NCBI RefSeq assembly: GCF_947492555.1
Contig: NZ_CANLNE010000001.1
Coordinates: forward strand, 992,001 to 1,056,000
Origin: an uncultured Roseobacter sp.
Lineage (GTDB): Bacteria; Pseudomonadota; Alphaproteobacteria; Rhodobacterales; Rhodobacteraceae
DNA: 64,000 bases
Direction: 5' to 3'
Shown: one piece after another, positions 1-9,067 of the stretch
Layout: each line of letters opens with the position of its first letter
Position numbering within the stretch: the first letter of the stretch is position 1
Made by a program: the position numbers and the translations under genes
The notes under the pieces: model-generated
What the model was told of the DNA's origin: nothing
Databases searched by the model: none
What the model saw: only the letters and a program-made list of their open reading frames with translations

Positions 1-2
1 TT

Positions 3-824
3 CTCGCGGTCGCGCTTTCCCTCGCCACGACATGGGCTACGGAAGCTCGGGATCGTTCGCTGCACCTCGTTCTCACTTATGACGAGGAAACTGGCTGCTT
101 CGGCGCGCGGGAAATCTCCGGCTACCTACGCAAAGTTATACCAGCCAATAGCATTTGCATTGTCGGTGAGCCGACCGATATGCGTCCGATCGTGGCGCAT
201 AAGGGCATTTTGGGTCTTCGGGCAACCGTGGAAGGCTCAGAAGGGCACGCCGCGACAATCGCAACCAAATCCAACGCCATCCATTTCGCATCCGAGCTGG
301 TGCAGTATCTCCTGGGAAAGTCGCAATACTATTCTGCAATGTCGAGCAAGAACACCTATGCTACCCCCAAATCTACAATACAGGTCGGTCTCATACACGG
401 CGGCCAAGCACGCAACATGATCGCGAAACGCTGCGAACTGGAGTTTGAATTCCGGCACCTGCCAGAGGATTCAAGCGACGTTTTCCTGACAGAGCTGAAT
501 GCATTTATGACATCGGACCTGCTTCCAAGAATGACTGGAAACCAGGAGGACGCGTCTATTCAGATAGAGACGCTTTCCAATGTTCCCGCGTTCAGGGTGA
601 CCGAAAACAGCGAATGCTTAAGGGTGTTGAAGGAGCGTCTCGGGCCGGTCGAAATCGGATGCTGGGATGGCGTTACCGAGGCTGGCTATTATGCTGATGC
701 TGGTTTGGACACGATCATCTGCGGCCCCGGTTCCATTTCTCAAGCGCATCAGCCAAATGAGTACATCGCTGCGCGCGCTTTAGAAGACTGCAGCAAGCTA
801 TTGCGTTGTTTAGCTTTGCACTGA
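3..824 (+). CDS. argE: ArgE/M20-family deacetylase (acetylornithine deacetylase-like), 5' end outside window
   Basis: The reading frame is open from the window edge and ends at 824. M20 zinc amidohydrolases of this type hydrolyse N-acyl amino acids such as N-acetylornithine in the cytoplasm. The frame shows the family's metal and catalytic acid motif TYDEETGCFGARE near its start, then CIVGEPTD, the dimerisation domain starting near VAHKG, and a late GPGSISQAHQPNEY motif that supplies the last histidine. The N-terminal part, with the first metal histidine, lies outside the window. Genes argF and argD lie about 56 kb away, so this copy is not in an arginine operon here; other N-acyl amino acids are possible substrates. 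Confidence 0.85.
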   Translation, partial: LAVALSLATTWATEARDRSLHLVLTYDEETGCFGAREISGYLRKVIPANSICIVGEPTDMRPIVAHKGILGLRATVEGSEGHAATIATKSNAIHFASELVQYLLGKSQYYSAMSSKNTYATPKSTIQVGLIHGGQARNMIAKRCELEFEFRHLPEDSSDVFLTELNAFMTSDLLPRMTGNQEDASIQIETLSNVPAFRVTENSECLRVLKERLGPVEIGCWDGVTEAGYYADAGLDTIICGPGSISQAHQPNEYIAARALEDCSKLLRCLALH

Positions 825-1461
825 AGGGAAGTACTTCGCCATGAAGCTAACATTGGAGCCCTTGCAGCGAAGGTTCACTTTGTCCCGCGTCTCGTAAATT
901 CGTCTACAAAACTTCTCCGCGCGATGAACGAACGGCGGCTATCTCTGCCGCTGCGCAGCGCTGTGCTCCGAGCACTTGCCGCGATTTTCGTGCAGCATGC
1001 GCTCGCAGCGAAGAAAGTGAATCACAGGTTAGGAAAATTGGGCGGCTCAGCTAACATGCCTTAAGGACCTGGCCCGGTAGCAGCGCTTCCCTGTTCGTTC
1101 CTATTCTATCGCTGATACCGGACCAAAATTTCCCTGTTAACATGTTTAGGGGAATCCCACCCAAACTGCTGTATTCTTTGCCGAAACAAAGTCGACAAGC
1201 TAGATTATCGGCAAAATCGGCATTTTTTCCCTGTACTTTCCCTGTTAACAGGGAAATTTGGCACAGACTGCCTAGCTTAGGACTGCGTCCACAGCCACAA
1301 AATCTCTTTGTGTGTCGTCCGGCGTGAATCGCCACTTGTCCGGCTAGAGATGCAACTTTCGTCGGGTAAGAACGCAAATTTGCAAATGAAGTTCAGGTTT
1401 TTTGGGGATAACCGACGACCGCAGCCTTTCAGTCTGCAGGGCCTTTGAAAGACATCCGTCA
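825..1461. other. Intergenic stretch with no convincing gene
   Basis: About 640 bases between two convergent genes. The open frames here have no recognisable domain and no ribosome binding site. The stretch holds a perfect 20-bp palindrome and a degenerate second copy of its left half around 1129-1142, so it looks like decayed or repeat-derived DNA. Confidence 0.5.
1237..1256. repeat. Perfect 20-bp palindrome TTTCCCTGTTAACAGGGAAA
   Basis: The sequence equals its own reverse complement. A related half-copy, TTTCCCTGTTAACATG, lies about 108 bases upstream at 1129, and a CCCTGTAC fragment directly precedes the palindrome. I infer a dispersed intergenic repeat or a regulator site; the window contains no other full copy. 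Confidence 0.6.
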
Positions 1462-2475
1462 CTAGCACGTTTGTCCCGCGATGAGATTGAACCCCAAATC
1501 GACTACTCTTCCGGCGTCTTCCGCAAGATCAGTCTCTGGCATGGACAGGAATTTCCCTGCTTGTTTCCCCATCTCGTAGCGAGGAGTTTCAACGGTCGTC
1601 AGGCCTACGGGTAAGGCCTCAAGAAATGGCAAACCGTTAAAGCCTGCGAGTGCAATATCTTCAGGCATCCGGATGCCGTTTGACAGGCAATGCATGATGC
1701 CGCCGGTTGCTAAATCATCGTTCGAATAGTAGATCGCGTCTGGTCTGTCGGGGCGCGACAAGATTTCTGCGGTCATCCGGCGCCCTTCCATCATTGAGGA
1801 AGGTTTTGAACTGATATTCTCGGACAGCAAAGTTGCGCCTGCGTCGCGTAGCGTTCGTCGGAAACCTTCGAGCCGCTTGCCAGCCCTCAGATCGCGCCCG
1901 CTATGGCTGCCTGCGTAGGCAAATCTGCGGTGCCCTTGCGCCAACATGTGCTTTGCGGTGGCATGACCCGCAGCAATCTGAGACATGCCGAAAGCCAGTG
2001 AAATCGGTGTGCCATCAATGTCCATGATCTCGGCAACCCGGACACCTGCTGCTGCAATCGCAGCCCGCGTGACATCAGAATGCTCCAATCCGGTCAGCAC
2101 GATGCCGGAAGGACGCCAGGACAACAGGTCACGGACGAGTTCATCTTCCTTCGCCTCAGAATACTCGGTGACGCCAAAGACGGGTCTGTACCCCGCCTGT
2201 GTCAGAGCATCCGTAATACCGCTAAGCACATCGTTGAAAACAGAGTTCCCAAGCGTTGGCAGAACAACCGCGACAAGTGGCGTTTTCTCGGACCTGAGCC
2301 CGCGTGCCAGGCGATTTTGCACATAGCCAATTTCCGCCGCCGCCGACCTGACGCGGCTTCGGACTTCTTCAGAGATGTAGCCTTTGCCATTCATCACCCG
2401 AGACACAGTCATCTGACTCACGCCAGCCTTCTCGGCAACGTCATCCATGGTTGGGCGAGTATTCCTAATTTTCAT
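1462..2475 (-). CDS. LacI-family transcriptional repressor of the adjacent sugar-acid operon
   Basis: A 337-residue protein with the LacI architecture: an N-terminal helix-turn-helix (TMDDVAEKAGVSQMTVSRVM, about residues 9-28), a hinge helix (NRLARGLRS), then a periplasmic-binding-protein-like effector domain starting at LVAVVLP. Such proteins bind palindromic operators as dimers and release DNA on sugar binding. It is transcribed away from the ABC transporter operon, and two perfect palindromes with the central CG step typical of LacI/GalR sites lie in the shared 138-bp gap. I infer that it represses the operon and probably itself. The inducer is unknown; a tetronate, its lactone or a related sugar acid fits the neighbouring enzymes. 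Confidence 0.93.
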   Translation of the reverse strand: MKIRNTRPTMDDVAEKAGVSQMTVSRVMNGKGYISEEVRSRVRSAAAEIGYVQNRLARGLRSEKTPLVAVVLPTLGNSVFNDVLSGITDALTQAGYRPVFGVTEYSEAKEDELVRDLLSWRPSGIVLTGLEHSDVTRAAIAAAGVRVAEIMDIDGTPISLAFGMSQIAAGHATAKHMLAQGHRRFAYAGSHSGRDLRAGKRLEGFRRTLRDAGATLLSENISSKPSSMMEGRRMTAEILSRPDRPDAIYYSNDDLATGGIMHCLSNGIRMPEDIALAGFNGLPFLEALPVGLTTVETPRYEMGKQAGKFLSMPETDLAEDAGRVVDLGFNLIAGQTC

Positions 2476-2526
2476 TTAGTTTCCTGCCTATTGCGCGGCG
2501 GCGTCTGACCGGGATGAGAGAAAGGC

Positions 2527-2554
2527 TTGACACATGTTTACGTAAACATATTAA
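2527..2554 (+). promoter_or_regulatory. Predicted sigma70 promoter of the sugar-acid operon
   Basis: A perfect -35 box TTGACA (2527-2532) and a -10-like TATTAA (2549-2554) are separated by 16 bases. Operator 1 fills the spacer exactly, so repressor bound there would block RNA polymerase. Confidence 0.65.
2534..2549. promoter_or_regulatory. LacI-type operator 1, ATGTTTACGTAAACAT
   Basis: A perfect 16-bp palindrome with a central CG, lying in the spacer of the predicted promoter. It is identical to operator 2. Confidence 0.85.
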
Positions 2555-2565
2555 TGATGGCCAGT

Positions 2566-2581
2566 ATGTTTACGTAAACAT
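2566..2581. promoter_or_regulatory. LacI-type operator 2, ATGTTTACGTAAACAT
   Basis: A perfect copy of operator 1 whose centre lies 32 bases downstream, close to three helical turns. Two dimers would therefore sit on the same DNA face. It lies just after the expected transcription start and 32 bases before the first gene. Confidence 0.85.
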
Positions 2582-2613
2582 ATAAGTATTTCGACGAATT
2601 GGGAGGATATCAA

Positions 2614-3693
2614 ATGAAAAAGTTTCTTTTGGGGACGGCGTTGGCGGCGGTCACTGCGACATCAGGCTTTGCAGACACCTACCGGCCGGAGTGCTTTGTC
2701 CCGGCACCTGGGACAAGCACGATTCAGGGCGAGGCTAAGGACGGACCTTACAAAATTGCATTTGTGAACGGTTTTGCCGGCAACGACTGGCGCATCGCCG
2801 CCATTCAGGCGTCAAAAGCCTGGGCAGCGCGGCCGGAAAACGCCGCAAATATCGAGGAGTTTACGGTCGTCTCGGTTGGCAACGATAGTGCTGCACAAAT
2901 TGCAGCAATAGATAACTTCATCGCCGCCGGTTATGACGCCATTACCTTTATCGCGGTCAACCCAAGTGCCTTTGAGCCGGTGATCCGCCGCGCAGACCGC
3001 GCAGGCACCGTGCTGGTCCCGTTCGACAATGTTTTGGATACTGACAAGGTGGTCCAGATCAACGAAAGCCAGCTGGAGCTTGGCCGCCTGAAGGCACAAA
3101 CGGTCATGGATGAGTTGGGGGGAAACGCCAGCAAAATCCTGATGGTCAACGGTCTGCCGGGCAATGCCACCGATCGTGACCGTCGTCTGGGCATGATGAG
3201 CGTTCTGGAAAAAGTGGAGGGTCTTGAGATTGTCGAAGTGGTTGGCAACTGGGATACTGGCACAAGCCAAAAGGTTGTTGCTGACGCGCTTGCAACCCAC
3301 GGCGAATTTGACGCGGTCGTATCACAGCACGGGGCCGCTGGCACAATCAACGCGATGCAAGCGGCGGGGCACCCGATTGTCCCGATGGGCGTTGACGGCG
3401 AAAACGGTGTACGCATCCTGATGGATGAATTGGACATCCCCGGCATCTCAGCGTCACAGGCCCCGGCCATGTCTGCTATCGCGCTCGAAGCAGCCGTCGC
3501 CCTATTGCAGGGGAACGAACTGCCGCAAACCGTATTCCTGCCAATCCCGCAGGTCATGGCAAGCGATCTGGAGGCGGGCGTGAACTACTTCCCTGATCTG
3601 CCCAAGTCTTTCAACACAGGCACCGGTTTTCCGGACTGCATTGCGCCGTTCACTCCAGAAGAGCTGATCGGCCAAAGCGCTGACGACACCTAA
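2614..3693 (+). CDS. Periplasmic sugar-binding protein of a ribose-type ABC importer
   Basis: A 359-residue secreted protein. The signal peptide MKKFLLGTALAAVTATSGFA ends near residue 20; the mature part is a type-I periplasmic binding domain (KIAFVNGFAGNDW, then AGYDAITFIAVNP, then PMGVDGENG). I chose the ATG at 2614 because GGGAGG stands seven bases upstream and the signal peptide begins there; a TTG at 2599 would include the ribosome binding site. It is the first gene of the operon and supplies ligand to the two permeases and the ATPase that follow. The downstream lactonase and tetronate enzymes suggest a sugar lactone or C4 sugar acid as ligand; this is inference. Confidence 0.92.
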   Translation: MKKFLLGTALAAVTATSGFADTYRPECFVPAPGTSTIQGEAKDGPYKIAFVNGFAGNDWRIAAIQASKAWAARPENAANIEEFTVVSVGNDSAAQIAAIDNFIAAGYDAITFIAVNPSAFEPVIRRADRAGTVLVPFDNVLDTDKVVQINESQLELGRLKAQTVMDELGGNASKILMVNGLPGNATDRDRRLGMMSVLEKVEGLEIVEVVGNWDTGTSQKVVADALATHGEFDAVVSQHGAAGTINAMQAAGHPIVPMGVDGENGVRILMDELDIPGISASQAPAMSAIALEAAVALLQGNELPQTVFLPIPQVMASDLEAGVNYFPDLPKSFNTGTGFPDCIAPFTPEELIGQSADDT

Positions 3694-3760
3694 GCGTCTG
3701 GCACCTTCTCCCGGCGGCATCCAATGTCGCCGGGTCTACGATCCCATTTACTATAGTCGG

Positions 3761-5299
3761 ATGGTTCAAATGCCGCGATCAGAGACAGCTATTGTGCGCT
3801 TGTCTGGCGTCTCCAAAACCTATGGGGCAACCAAGGCGTTGTCAGATGTGGACTTCGCCTGTTTCGCGGGCGAGATTCACGCCATTCTCGGCGAGAACGG
3901 CGCCGGCAAATCAACACTGATGAAACTGGTCTCCGGGGTTATCCAGCCCACCTCCGGGCATATCGATGTTGATGGGACCAGGACAGATCTGTCCTCACCG
4001 GCCGATGCGATGGCGCGGGGCCTGATTTGCATGTTCCAGGAACTCTCACTGGTTCCGGATTTGACGGTTCGCGAAAACCTGATGCTGGGCGCGCCGGGGC
4101 GCGGCCTGGGACGGCTGGATACGGCGGTGGTTGAGCGCGCGCAGGCAATCCTGTCGCAAATTGATGGCAACGCCATCCGGATGAAGGCGCGCGTTGCTGA
4201 TCTGACATTGGCCGAGCGTCAGCAGGTTGAAATCGCAAAGGCGCTTTCGCGCAATCCAAGACTTCTGATCCTAGACGAAGCAACCTCCGCCCTGAACGCC
4301 TCCGTCGTGGAGAAAGTATTCCGTCTGATACGGGCCAGACGCGACGCGGGCGTCGGCGTCTTGTTCATTTCGCACAGGTTTCACGAAATCGAAGCGCTTG
4401 CGGATCGCATCTCGATTTTTCGCAACGGGTCCCATGTCGAGACCTTTGACAACGGGGCCTATGACTACGGTGCGATCATCAGCAAGATGGTTGGCCAGCG
4501 CATTGACGACCTGTTCCCGGCAAAGCCTGATCCGGTTGCCGACGCTGAAGAAGTTATCAGCCTAAATGGTTTCGGCTGGAGCGACACGTTGGATGACGTT
4601 TCCATTGTGTTGCGAAAGGGCTGCATCACGGGTCTTGGCGGATTGGATGGGCAGGGTCAGGGCGAGGTTTTGCAAGGTCTGTTCGGGTTGCTCAAGAGCA
4701 CCCGGGGAGATTGCATGATGGATGGGTGGAAAATCACGGTAAACCATCCAAAAGCCGCCAAATCGCCGACGCTTGGCATCGCTCTGGTCCCGGAAGACCG
4801 GAAAACCGAAGGTCTGGTGCTGGAACAGAGCATCGCGCACAATATGGAACTCGCCGCTTTAGGCGTTGAGGGCATCGATGCGGGTGATCCCGCCATCTAC
4901 CAACCCTTCATCGACGCGCTGGAACTCAAATGCGACAGTCTGGATCAGACGGTTTCCGAACTGTCAGGGGGAAACCAGCAAAAGGTGGCGCTCACCAAGT
5001 GGCTGTCGCTGGGCCCGCGATGCATGTTGCTCGCCGACCCGACCCGTGGAATTGACGTCAAAACCAAAACCCAGATCTACGCCCTGCTCAGACGGTTGGC
5101 AGACAGCGGCGTCGCCATCCTGCTGCTGTCCACAGACTACGAAGAACTGATCCACCTGTGCGACGACGCGCATATTTTCTACAACGGACGTGTCGTGCGC
5201 CAGCTTTCCGGTGCCGATATCACGGCGGAAAACATCATCGCCGCGTCCCTGAACATGCATGAGACGCCAGCCGCCGCCGAGGGGACCGCTCATGCGTGA
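3761..5299 (+). CDS. Sugar ABC transporter ATPase with two nucleotide-binding domains (RbsA/MglA type)
   Basis: A 512-residue cytoplasmic ATPase that powers the importer. The first domain has Walker A GENGAGKST and Walker B LLILDEATSALN. The second has a degenerate Walker A (GGLDGQGQGE), an intact signature LSGGNQQK and Walker B MLLADPTRGID. One complete and one degenerate site is the usual RbsA arrangement. ATGs at 3761 and 3770 are both possible starts and no strong ribosome binding site separates them. The 3' end overlaps the first permease by eight bases. Confidence 0.93.
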   Translation: MVQMPRSETAIVRLSGVSKTYGATKALSDVDFACFAGEIHAILGENGAGKSTLMKLVSGVIQPTSGHIDVDGTRTDLSSPADAMARGLICMFQELSLVPDLTVRENLMLGAPGRGLGRLDTAVVERAQAILSQIDGNAIRMKARVADLTLAERQQVEIAKALSRNPRLLILDEATSALNASVVEKVFRLIRARRDAGVGVLFISHRFHEIEALADRISIFRNGSHVETFDNGAYDYGAIISKMVGQRIDDLFPAKPDPVADAEEVISLNGFGWSDTLDDVSIVLRKGCITGLGGLDGQGQGEVLQGLFGLLKSTRGDCMMDGWKITVNHPKAAKSPTLGIALVPEDRKTEGLVLEQSIAHNMELAALGVEGIDAGDPAIYQPFIDALELKCDSLDQTVSELSGGNQQKVALTKWLSLGPRCMLLADPTRGIDVKTKTQIYALLRRLADSGVAILLLSTDYEELIHLCDDAHIFYNGRVVRQLSGADITAENIIAASLNMHETPAAAEGTAHA

Positions 5300-6257
5300 T
5301 CTTCTGCGCGCGAACCAGCGCGAAACAATCGCCTTTTCGGTTCTGGTGGCGTTGCTGGTGTCTTACCTTGCAACACACCCCGCAGGCCCGACCACTTATG
5401 TCATGACAATCTGGGCGAACCAGTGTCTCATCCTGGCTTTGGCCGCCATTGCGCAGTTCTTTGCCGTCATCGTGCGTGGCATTGACCTGTCGGTTGGGGC
5501 AATCATGGCGCTGACCAACTGCATTGCCTCCTATCTGGTCATTGGGACCGGTGCCGAAATGGCGTTTGGCATCATCGTCGTCCTTGCCGCCGGGGTCGGT
5601 TGCGGGGTGTTGAACGGTCTGCTGGTCGTCTACGGCCGTATCCAGCCCATCGTGGTGACCCTCGCGACGGCCTCCGTGTTCGTTGGCCTTGCACTGCTGT
5701 TGCGGCCCACCCCCGGAGGACAGATCGACTATGACCTCGCCGATGCGCTGACCCTGGATGTGCTTGGCGTGCCGACGGCGCTGGTCATCACCGCGGCTGT
5801 GATTGGGTTGATTTGGGTGCCCCTGCGCCGGACGGGCCTGGGATTAGGCCTGTATGCGGTTGGCTCGTCCGAACAGGCGGCCTTTCAGTCCGGCATGCCG
5901 GTTGCAAAAATTCGACTGGCCTCCTTTGCCTTGGGCGGCTTGTTTGCGGGGCTTGCCGGGCTTTACTTCAGTCTGGTCACAACGACAGGTGATGCCGGGA
6001 TCGGGCCAAATTTCACGTTGAATTCGATCGCGGCCGTTGTCCTGGGCGGGGTGGCACTGCGAGGGGGTGTCGGCACGTTGACCGGGGCAATCGCCGGGGC
6101 GTTCATCCTCAAGACAATCGGGGCGCTGATGTTTTTCTCGGGACTTCCGCCACTGGCACAACCCTTCGTCGAAGGCCTGATCCTGGCCGCAGCAATCGCC
6201 ATCGGCGGAGCAGACGTTCTGCGCGTGAAGAACAAGCTGGAGGTGTTCGGACGATGA
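5292..6257 (+). CDS. Sugar ABC transporter permease 1 (RbsC type)
   Basis: A 321-residue inner-membrane protein of the ribose/xylose permease family. About eight to ten hydrophobic segments are visible, plus the family motif GIDLSVGAIMAL near residue 70 and the late glycine-rich VVLGGVALRGGVGTLTGA. The ATG at 5292 starts inside the end of the ATPase gene; a longer in-frame start at 5259 lies well inside that gene and is less likely. The gene ends with an ATGA overlap with the second permease. Confidence 0.92.
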   Translation: MRDLLRANQRETIAFSVLVALLVSYLATHPAGPTTYVMTIWANQCLILALAAIAQFFAVIVRGIDLSVGAIMALTNCIASYLVIGTGAEMAFGIIVVLAAGVGCGVLNGLLVVYGRIQPIVVTLATASVFVGLALLLRPTPGGQIDYDLADALTLDVLGVPTALVITAAVIGLIWVPLRRTGLGLGLYAVGSSEQAAFQSGMPVAKIRLASFALGGLFAGLAGLYFSLVTTTGDAGIGPNFTLNSIAAVVLGGVALRGGVGTLTGAIAGAFILKTIGALMFFSGLPPLAQPFVEGLILAAAIAIGGADVLRVKNKLEVFGR

Positions 6258-7207
6258 GCCGCCTGATGCGACGTTTGCCCGATATCGACAGCCTGGTGCC
6301 TTACATCGGGACCATCCTGCTCATTCTGGGGGGCAGTATCTTTTACCCTCAGATCCTCGGGGTTGATTACCTGACGCAGCAACTACAGATCTCGGCGTTT
6401 CTTGGATTGCTTGCGCTGGGGGCGACCCTTGTCATCCTGCTGGGTCACATTGATTTGTCTGTTCCATGGATCTTGGGCGGTGCTGCAATTCTCTCGACCT
6501 CCCTTGCGGGAACGGGCGACACGGTTTTGACCGCGCTGGCAATCCCGGCCGCGCTCCTCTTTGGGGCATTGATCGGCATTGTGAATGGTGTTGGTGTCGC
6601 GATCCTACGCATTCCGTCGATGGTCTGGACACTCGCGGTCAATTCGATGCTGTTGGGCGTCGCGGTGCTGAATACCGGCGGGTTCAACCCCAAGGGCGAA
6701 GCAAGTAACACGATGATTTGGCTTGCAACTGGTCAATTGGCCGGCATCCCGGCGGCCTTTATCGTCTGGATGGCCGTTGCTGGAATGATGGCTCTCCTTC
6801 TCACCCGCTCAGGTTTCGGGCGCTACCTGTCGGCCATTGGCTATAATGAAAAGGCGACTTTCCTGTCAGGTGTTTCAACGCCATCGGTCATCTTTGCAGC
6901 CTTTGCGATTGCAGGGGTCTGTTCAGCGCTCGGCGGTGTCTTGTTGGCGGGCTATGCAAACCAGGCCTATCAGTCGATGGGCGATCCGTTCCTGTTGCCA
7001 ACGATTGCAGCCGTCGTCATCGGTGGCACGTCAATTCTGGGCGGACGCGGCAGCCTTGTGGGCACGATAGGTGGTGTTTTGTTCATTACCTTGCTGACGT
7101 CAATCCTGTCGGTGATGCAAATCTCGGATGCCTGGCGCAACATCACCTTTGGCATGATCATCATTGTGATGCTTCTGCTTCAGACACTGCGCAAAAAGGG
7201 GGGCTGA
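6254..7207 (+). CDS. Sugar ABC transporter permease 2 (RbsC type)
   Basis: A 317-residue polytopic membrane protein and a paralogue of the gene before it. It carries the matching motifs GHIDLSVPWILGG and VVIGGTSILGGRGSLVGT. Having two permease genes suggests a heterodimeric channel, common in alphaproteobacterial members of this family. It starts in an ATGA overlap with permease 1 and its stop codon is directly followed by the lactonase start, so translation is probably coupled. Confidence 0.92.
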   Translation: MSRLMRRLPDIDSLVPYIGTILLILGGSIFYPQILGVDYLTQQLQISAFLGLLALGATLVILLGHIDLSVPWILGGAAILSTSLAGTGDTVLTALAIPAALLFGALIGIVNGVGVAILRIPSMVWTLAVNSMLLGVAVLNTGGFNPKGEASNTMIWLATGQLAGIPAAFIVWMAVAGMMALLLTRSGFGRYLSAIGYNEKATFLSGVSTPSVIFAAFAIAGVCSALGGVLLAGYANQAYQSMGDPFLLPTIAAVVIGGTSILGGRGSLVGTIGGVLFITLLTSILSVMQISDAWRNITFGMIIIVMLLLQTLRKKGG

Positions 7208-7208
7208 T

Positions 7209-8150
7209 ATGAGCGCTTACTTTGAAACCTTTGACCGTTCATTTGCGGATATGGTCGACACCAGCCACCCGCCCGAATTGATTGCCAGCGGTTTTACATG
7301 GACAGAAGGGCCCGTCTGGATAAACGAGACGCTCTACTTCAACGATATTCCCGCCAAGCGCATGATGAAGTGGCAAGACGGGAAAGGCGCAAGTGTCGCA
7401 TTGGAAAACAGCGAGTTCGCAAATGGGAATACGCGTGACGCAGAAGGGCGCATGGTGTCCTGCGAACATGGCGGACGCCGTGTCATTCGGCGGCTTGATC
7501 CAGAAGACGCACAAGCGGTGGAAATGATCGCAGATCGCTATCAGGGCAAGCGACTGAATTCACCCAATGATGTCGTCGTCAAATCGGACGGATCCGTGTG
7601 GTTCACGGACCCTCCCTATGGCATCAACTCCGATGTCGAAGGGTATCCGGCTGAAAGCGAGCTCGATGGATGTTATGTCTTCTGCGCAGCGCCTGATGGC
7701 GCCCTGACGGCCGTTGTCACTGATTTCGACAAACCAAACGGGCTGGCGTTTTCACCGGATGAAACAAAGCTCTACATCGCTGATTCTGGGGCCATTCGCG
7801 GCGCCAGCTTTCCGGGGATCGACCACAGCCTGCCGCACCATATTCGCGTTTTTGATGTGGACGGCACAACGCTGTCAGGCGGGCAGGTCTTTGCTGAAAT
7901 TGCGCCGGGGGTGCCAGATGGGTTTCGCGTCGATCACGAGGGCCTCATCTGGACCAGCGCTCTGGACGGCATCCATTGCCTTGACCTAACAGGCAAATGT
8001 CTGGGCAAAATTCGCCTTCCGTCACAAACCTCCAATATCTGCTTTGGTGGGAGCAGCGGAACGGAGATGTTTATCACCTCTTCGGATTCGGTCTGGCGGG
8101 TTCGTTCCAACCGACGCGACGCAGCACATAGCCGCGAAACACAAACCTGA
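7209..8150 (+). CDS. SMP-30/gluconolactonase-family lactonase
   Basis: A 313-residue six-bladed beta-propeller enzyme that hydrolyses aldonolactones using a divalent metal. The expected ligand motifs are present: TEGPVW (glutamate), NSPNDVVV (asparagine), DKPNGLAFSPD (asparagine) and GVPDGFRVD (aspartate). There is no signal peptide, so it should act in the cytoplasm on an imported lactone. It starts one base after the permease stop. Next to tetronate-type dehydrogenase and kinase genes it could open a C4 lactone such as threono- or erythronolactone; the actual substrate is not shown by sequence. Confidence 0.9.
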   Translation: MSAYFETFDRSFADMVDTSHPPELIASGFTWTEGPVWINETLYFNDIPAKRMMKWQDGKGASVALENSEFANGNTRDAEGRMVSCEHGGRRVIRRLDPEDAQAVEMIADRYQGKRLNSPNDVVVKSDGSVWFTDPPYGINSDVEGYPAESELDGCYVFCAAPDGALTAVVTDFDKPNGLAFSPDETKLYIADSGAIRGASFPGIDHSLPHHIRVFDVDGTTLSGGQVFAEIAPGVPDGFRVDHEGLIWTSALDGIHCLDLTGKCLGKIRLPSQTSNICFGGSSGTEMFITSSDSVWRVRSNRRDAAHSRETQT

Positions 8151-8170
8151 TATCGGTAGAGGTATTCCAG

Positions 8171-9067
8171 ATGCAAAGTAAGATCGCTGTTATTGGTTTG
8201 GGCTCCATGGGGTATGGCATGGCGCAATCATTGCTGCGCGCCGGGCATACGACCTATGGCTATGATATTAACGCCAGGACGACGGAGCGGTTTCAGGCCG
8301 AGGGCGGAGAAACCGAAGATTTATCCCGAATTGTTGGCACCTTGGATGTCGTGGTCGTGGTGGTTCTGAATGCGGAACAGACCCAGAGCGTTCTATTTGA
8401 CCCAGAAGGTGTCGTGGCGCGGCTGAAGCCGGGCGCGGCGGTCATGGCCTGCGCGACCGTCGCACCGGAGTTCGCGCGCCAGATGGCGGCGCGATGTGGT
8501 GAGGCGGGTGTTCATTATCTCGATGCGCCGATTTCCGGTGGATCCAAAAAAGCGGGCGAAGGGGCCCTGAGCATCATGGCCTCCGGTTCTGCCGAAGCCT
8601 TTGCCGCCGCGCGACCGGTGCTCGATGCGACGGCAAGCACGGTTTTCGAACTGGGTGACAGTGCCGGCGCCGGTTCTGCAATGAAGGCGGTCAATCAGTT
8701 GCTTGCCGGTGTGCACATCGCGGCAATGGCCGAGGCGATGACCTTTGGGATGACCCAGGGCGTGGCACCCGACACCTTTGTTGAGGTGATCAGCCAATGC
8801 GCCGGTACCTCATGGATGCTGGAAAACCGCGCGCCCCACATCGTGGCGGGCGATTACACTCCGCATTCTTCGGTTGATATCTGGCCAAAAGACCTTGGCA
8901 TTGTTCTCGATGCGGCGAAGTCCGCCAAATTCGGGGCACCACTTACCGCCGCTGCCTTGCAGCAATTTTTAGCCGCCTCAGGCTCCGGCTTGGGGCGCGA
9001 AGACGATGCCGCTGTCGCCAAAGTCTATGCCCGCAATGCAGGTCTGACGCTTCCGGGAGACGTCTGA
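8171..9067 (+). CDS. ltnD: Beta-hydroxyacid dehydrogenase, L-threonate dehydrogenase-like
   Basis: A 298-residue NAD(P)-dependent dehydrogenase of the 3-hydroxyisobutyrate dehydrogenase family. Visible are the N-terminal Rossmann motif GLGSMGYGMA, the substrate motif DAPISGGSKKAGEG and the catalytic lysine region GSAMKAVNQLL. In the published C4 acid-sugar pathways LtnD oxidises L-threonate at C2 to 2-oxo-tetronate. Its pairing with an OtnK-like kinase, whose start codon overlaps this gene's stop, supports that role. Tartronate semialdehyde reductase and 3-hydroxyisobutyrate dehydrogenase are the main alternatives on sequence alone. Confidence 0.82.
   Translation: MQSKIAVIGLGSMGYGMAQSLLRAGHTTYGYDINARTTERFQAEGGETEDLSRIVGTLDVVVVVVLNAEQTQSVLFDPEGVVARLKPGAAVMACATVAPEFARQMAARCGEAGVHYLDAPISGGSKKAGEGALSIMASGSAEAFAAARPVLDATASTVFELGDSAGAGSAMKAVNQLLAGVHIAAMAEAMTFGMTQGVAPDTFVEVISQCAGTSWMLENRAPHIVAGDYTPHSSVDIWPKDLGIVLDAAKSAKFGAPLTAAALQQFLAASGSGLGREDDAAVAKVYARNAGLTLPGDV

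Noticed and set aside
1051-1377. A 108-codon minus-strand gene
   Set aside because: It runs through the palindromic repeat, has no ribosome binding site and no domain; it is a translation of repeat DNA.
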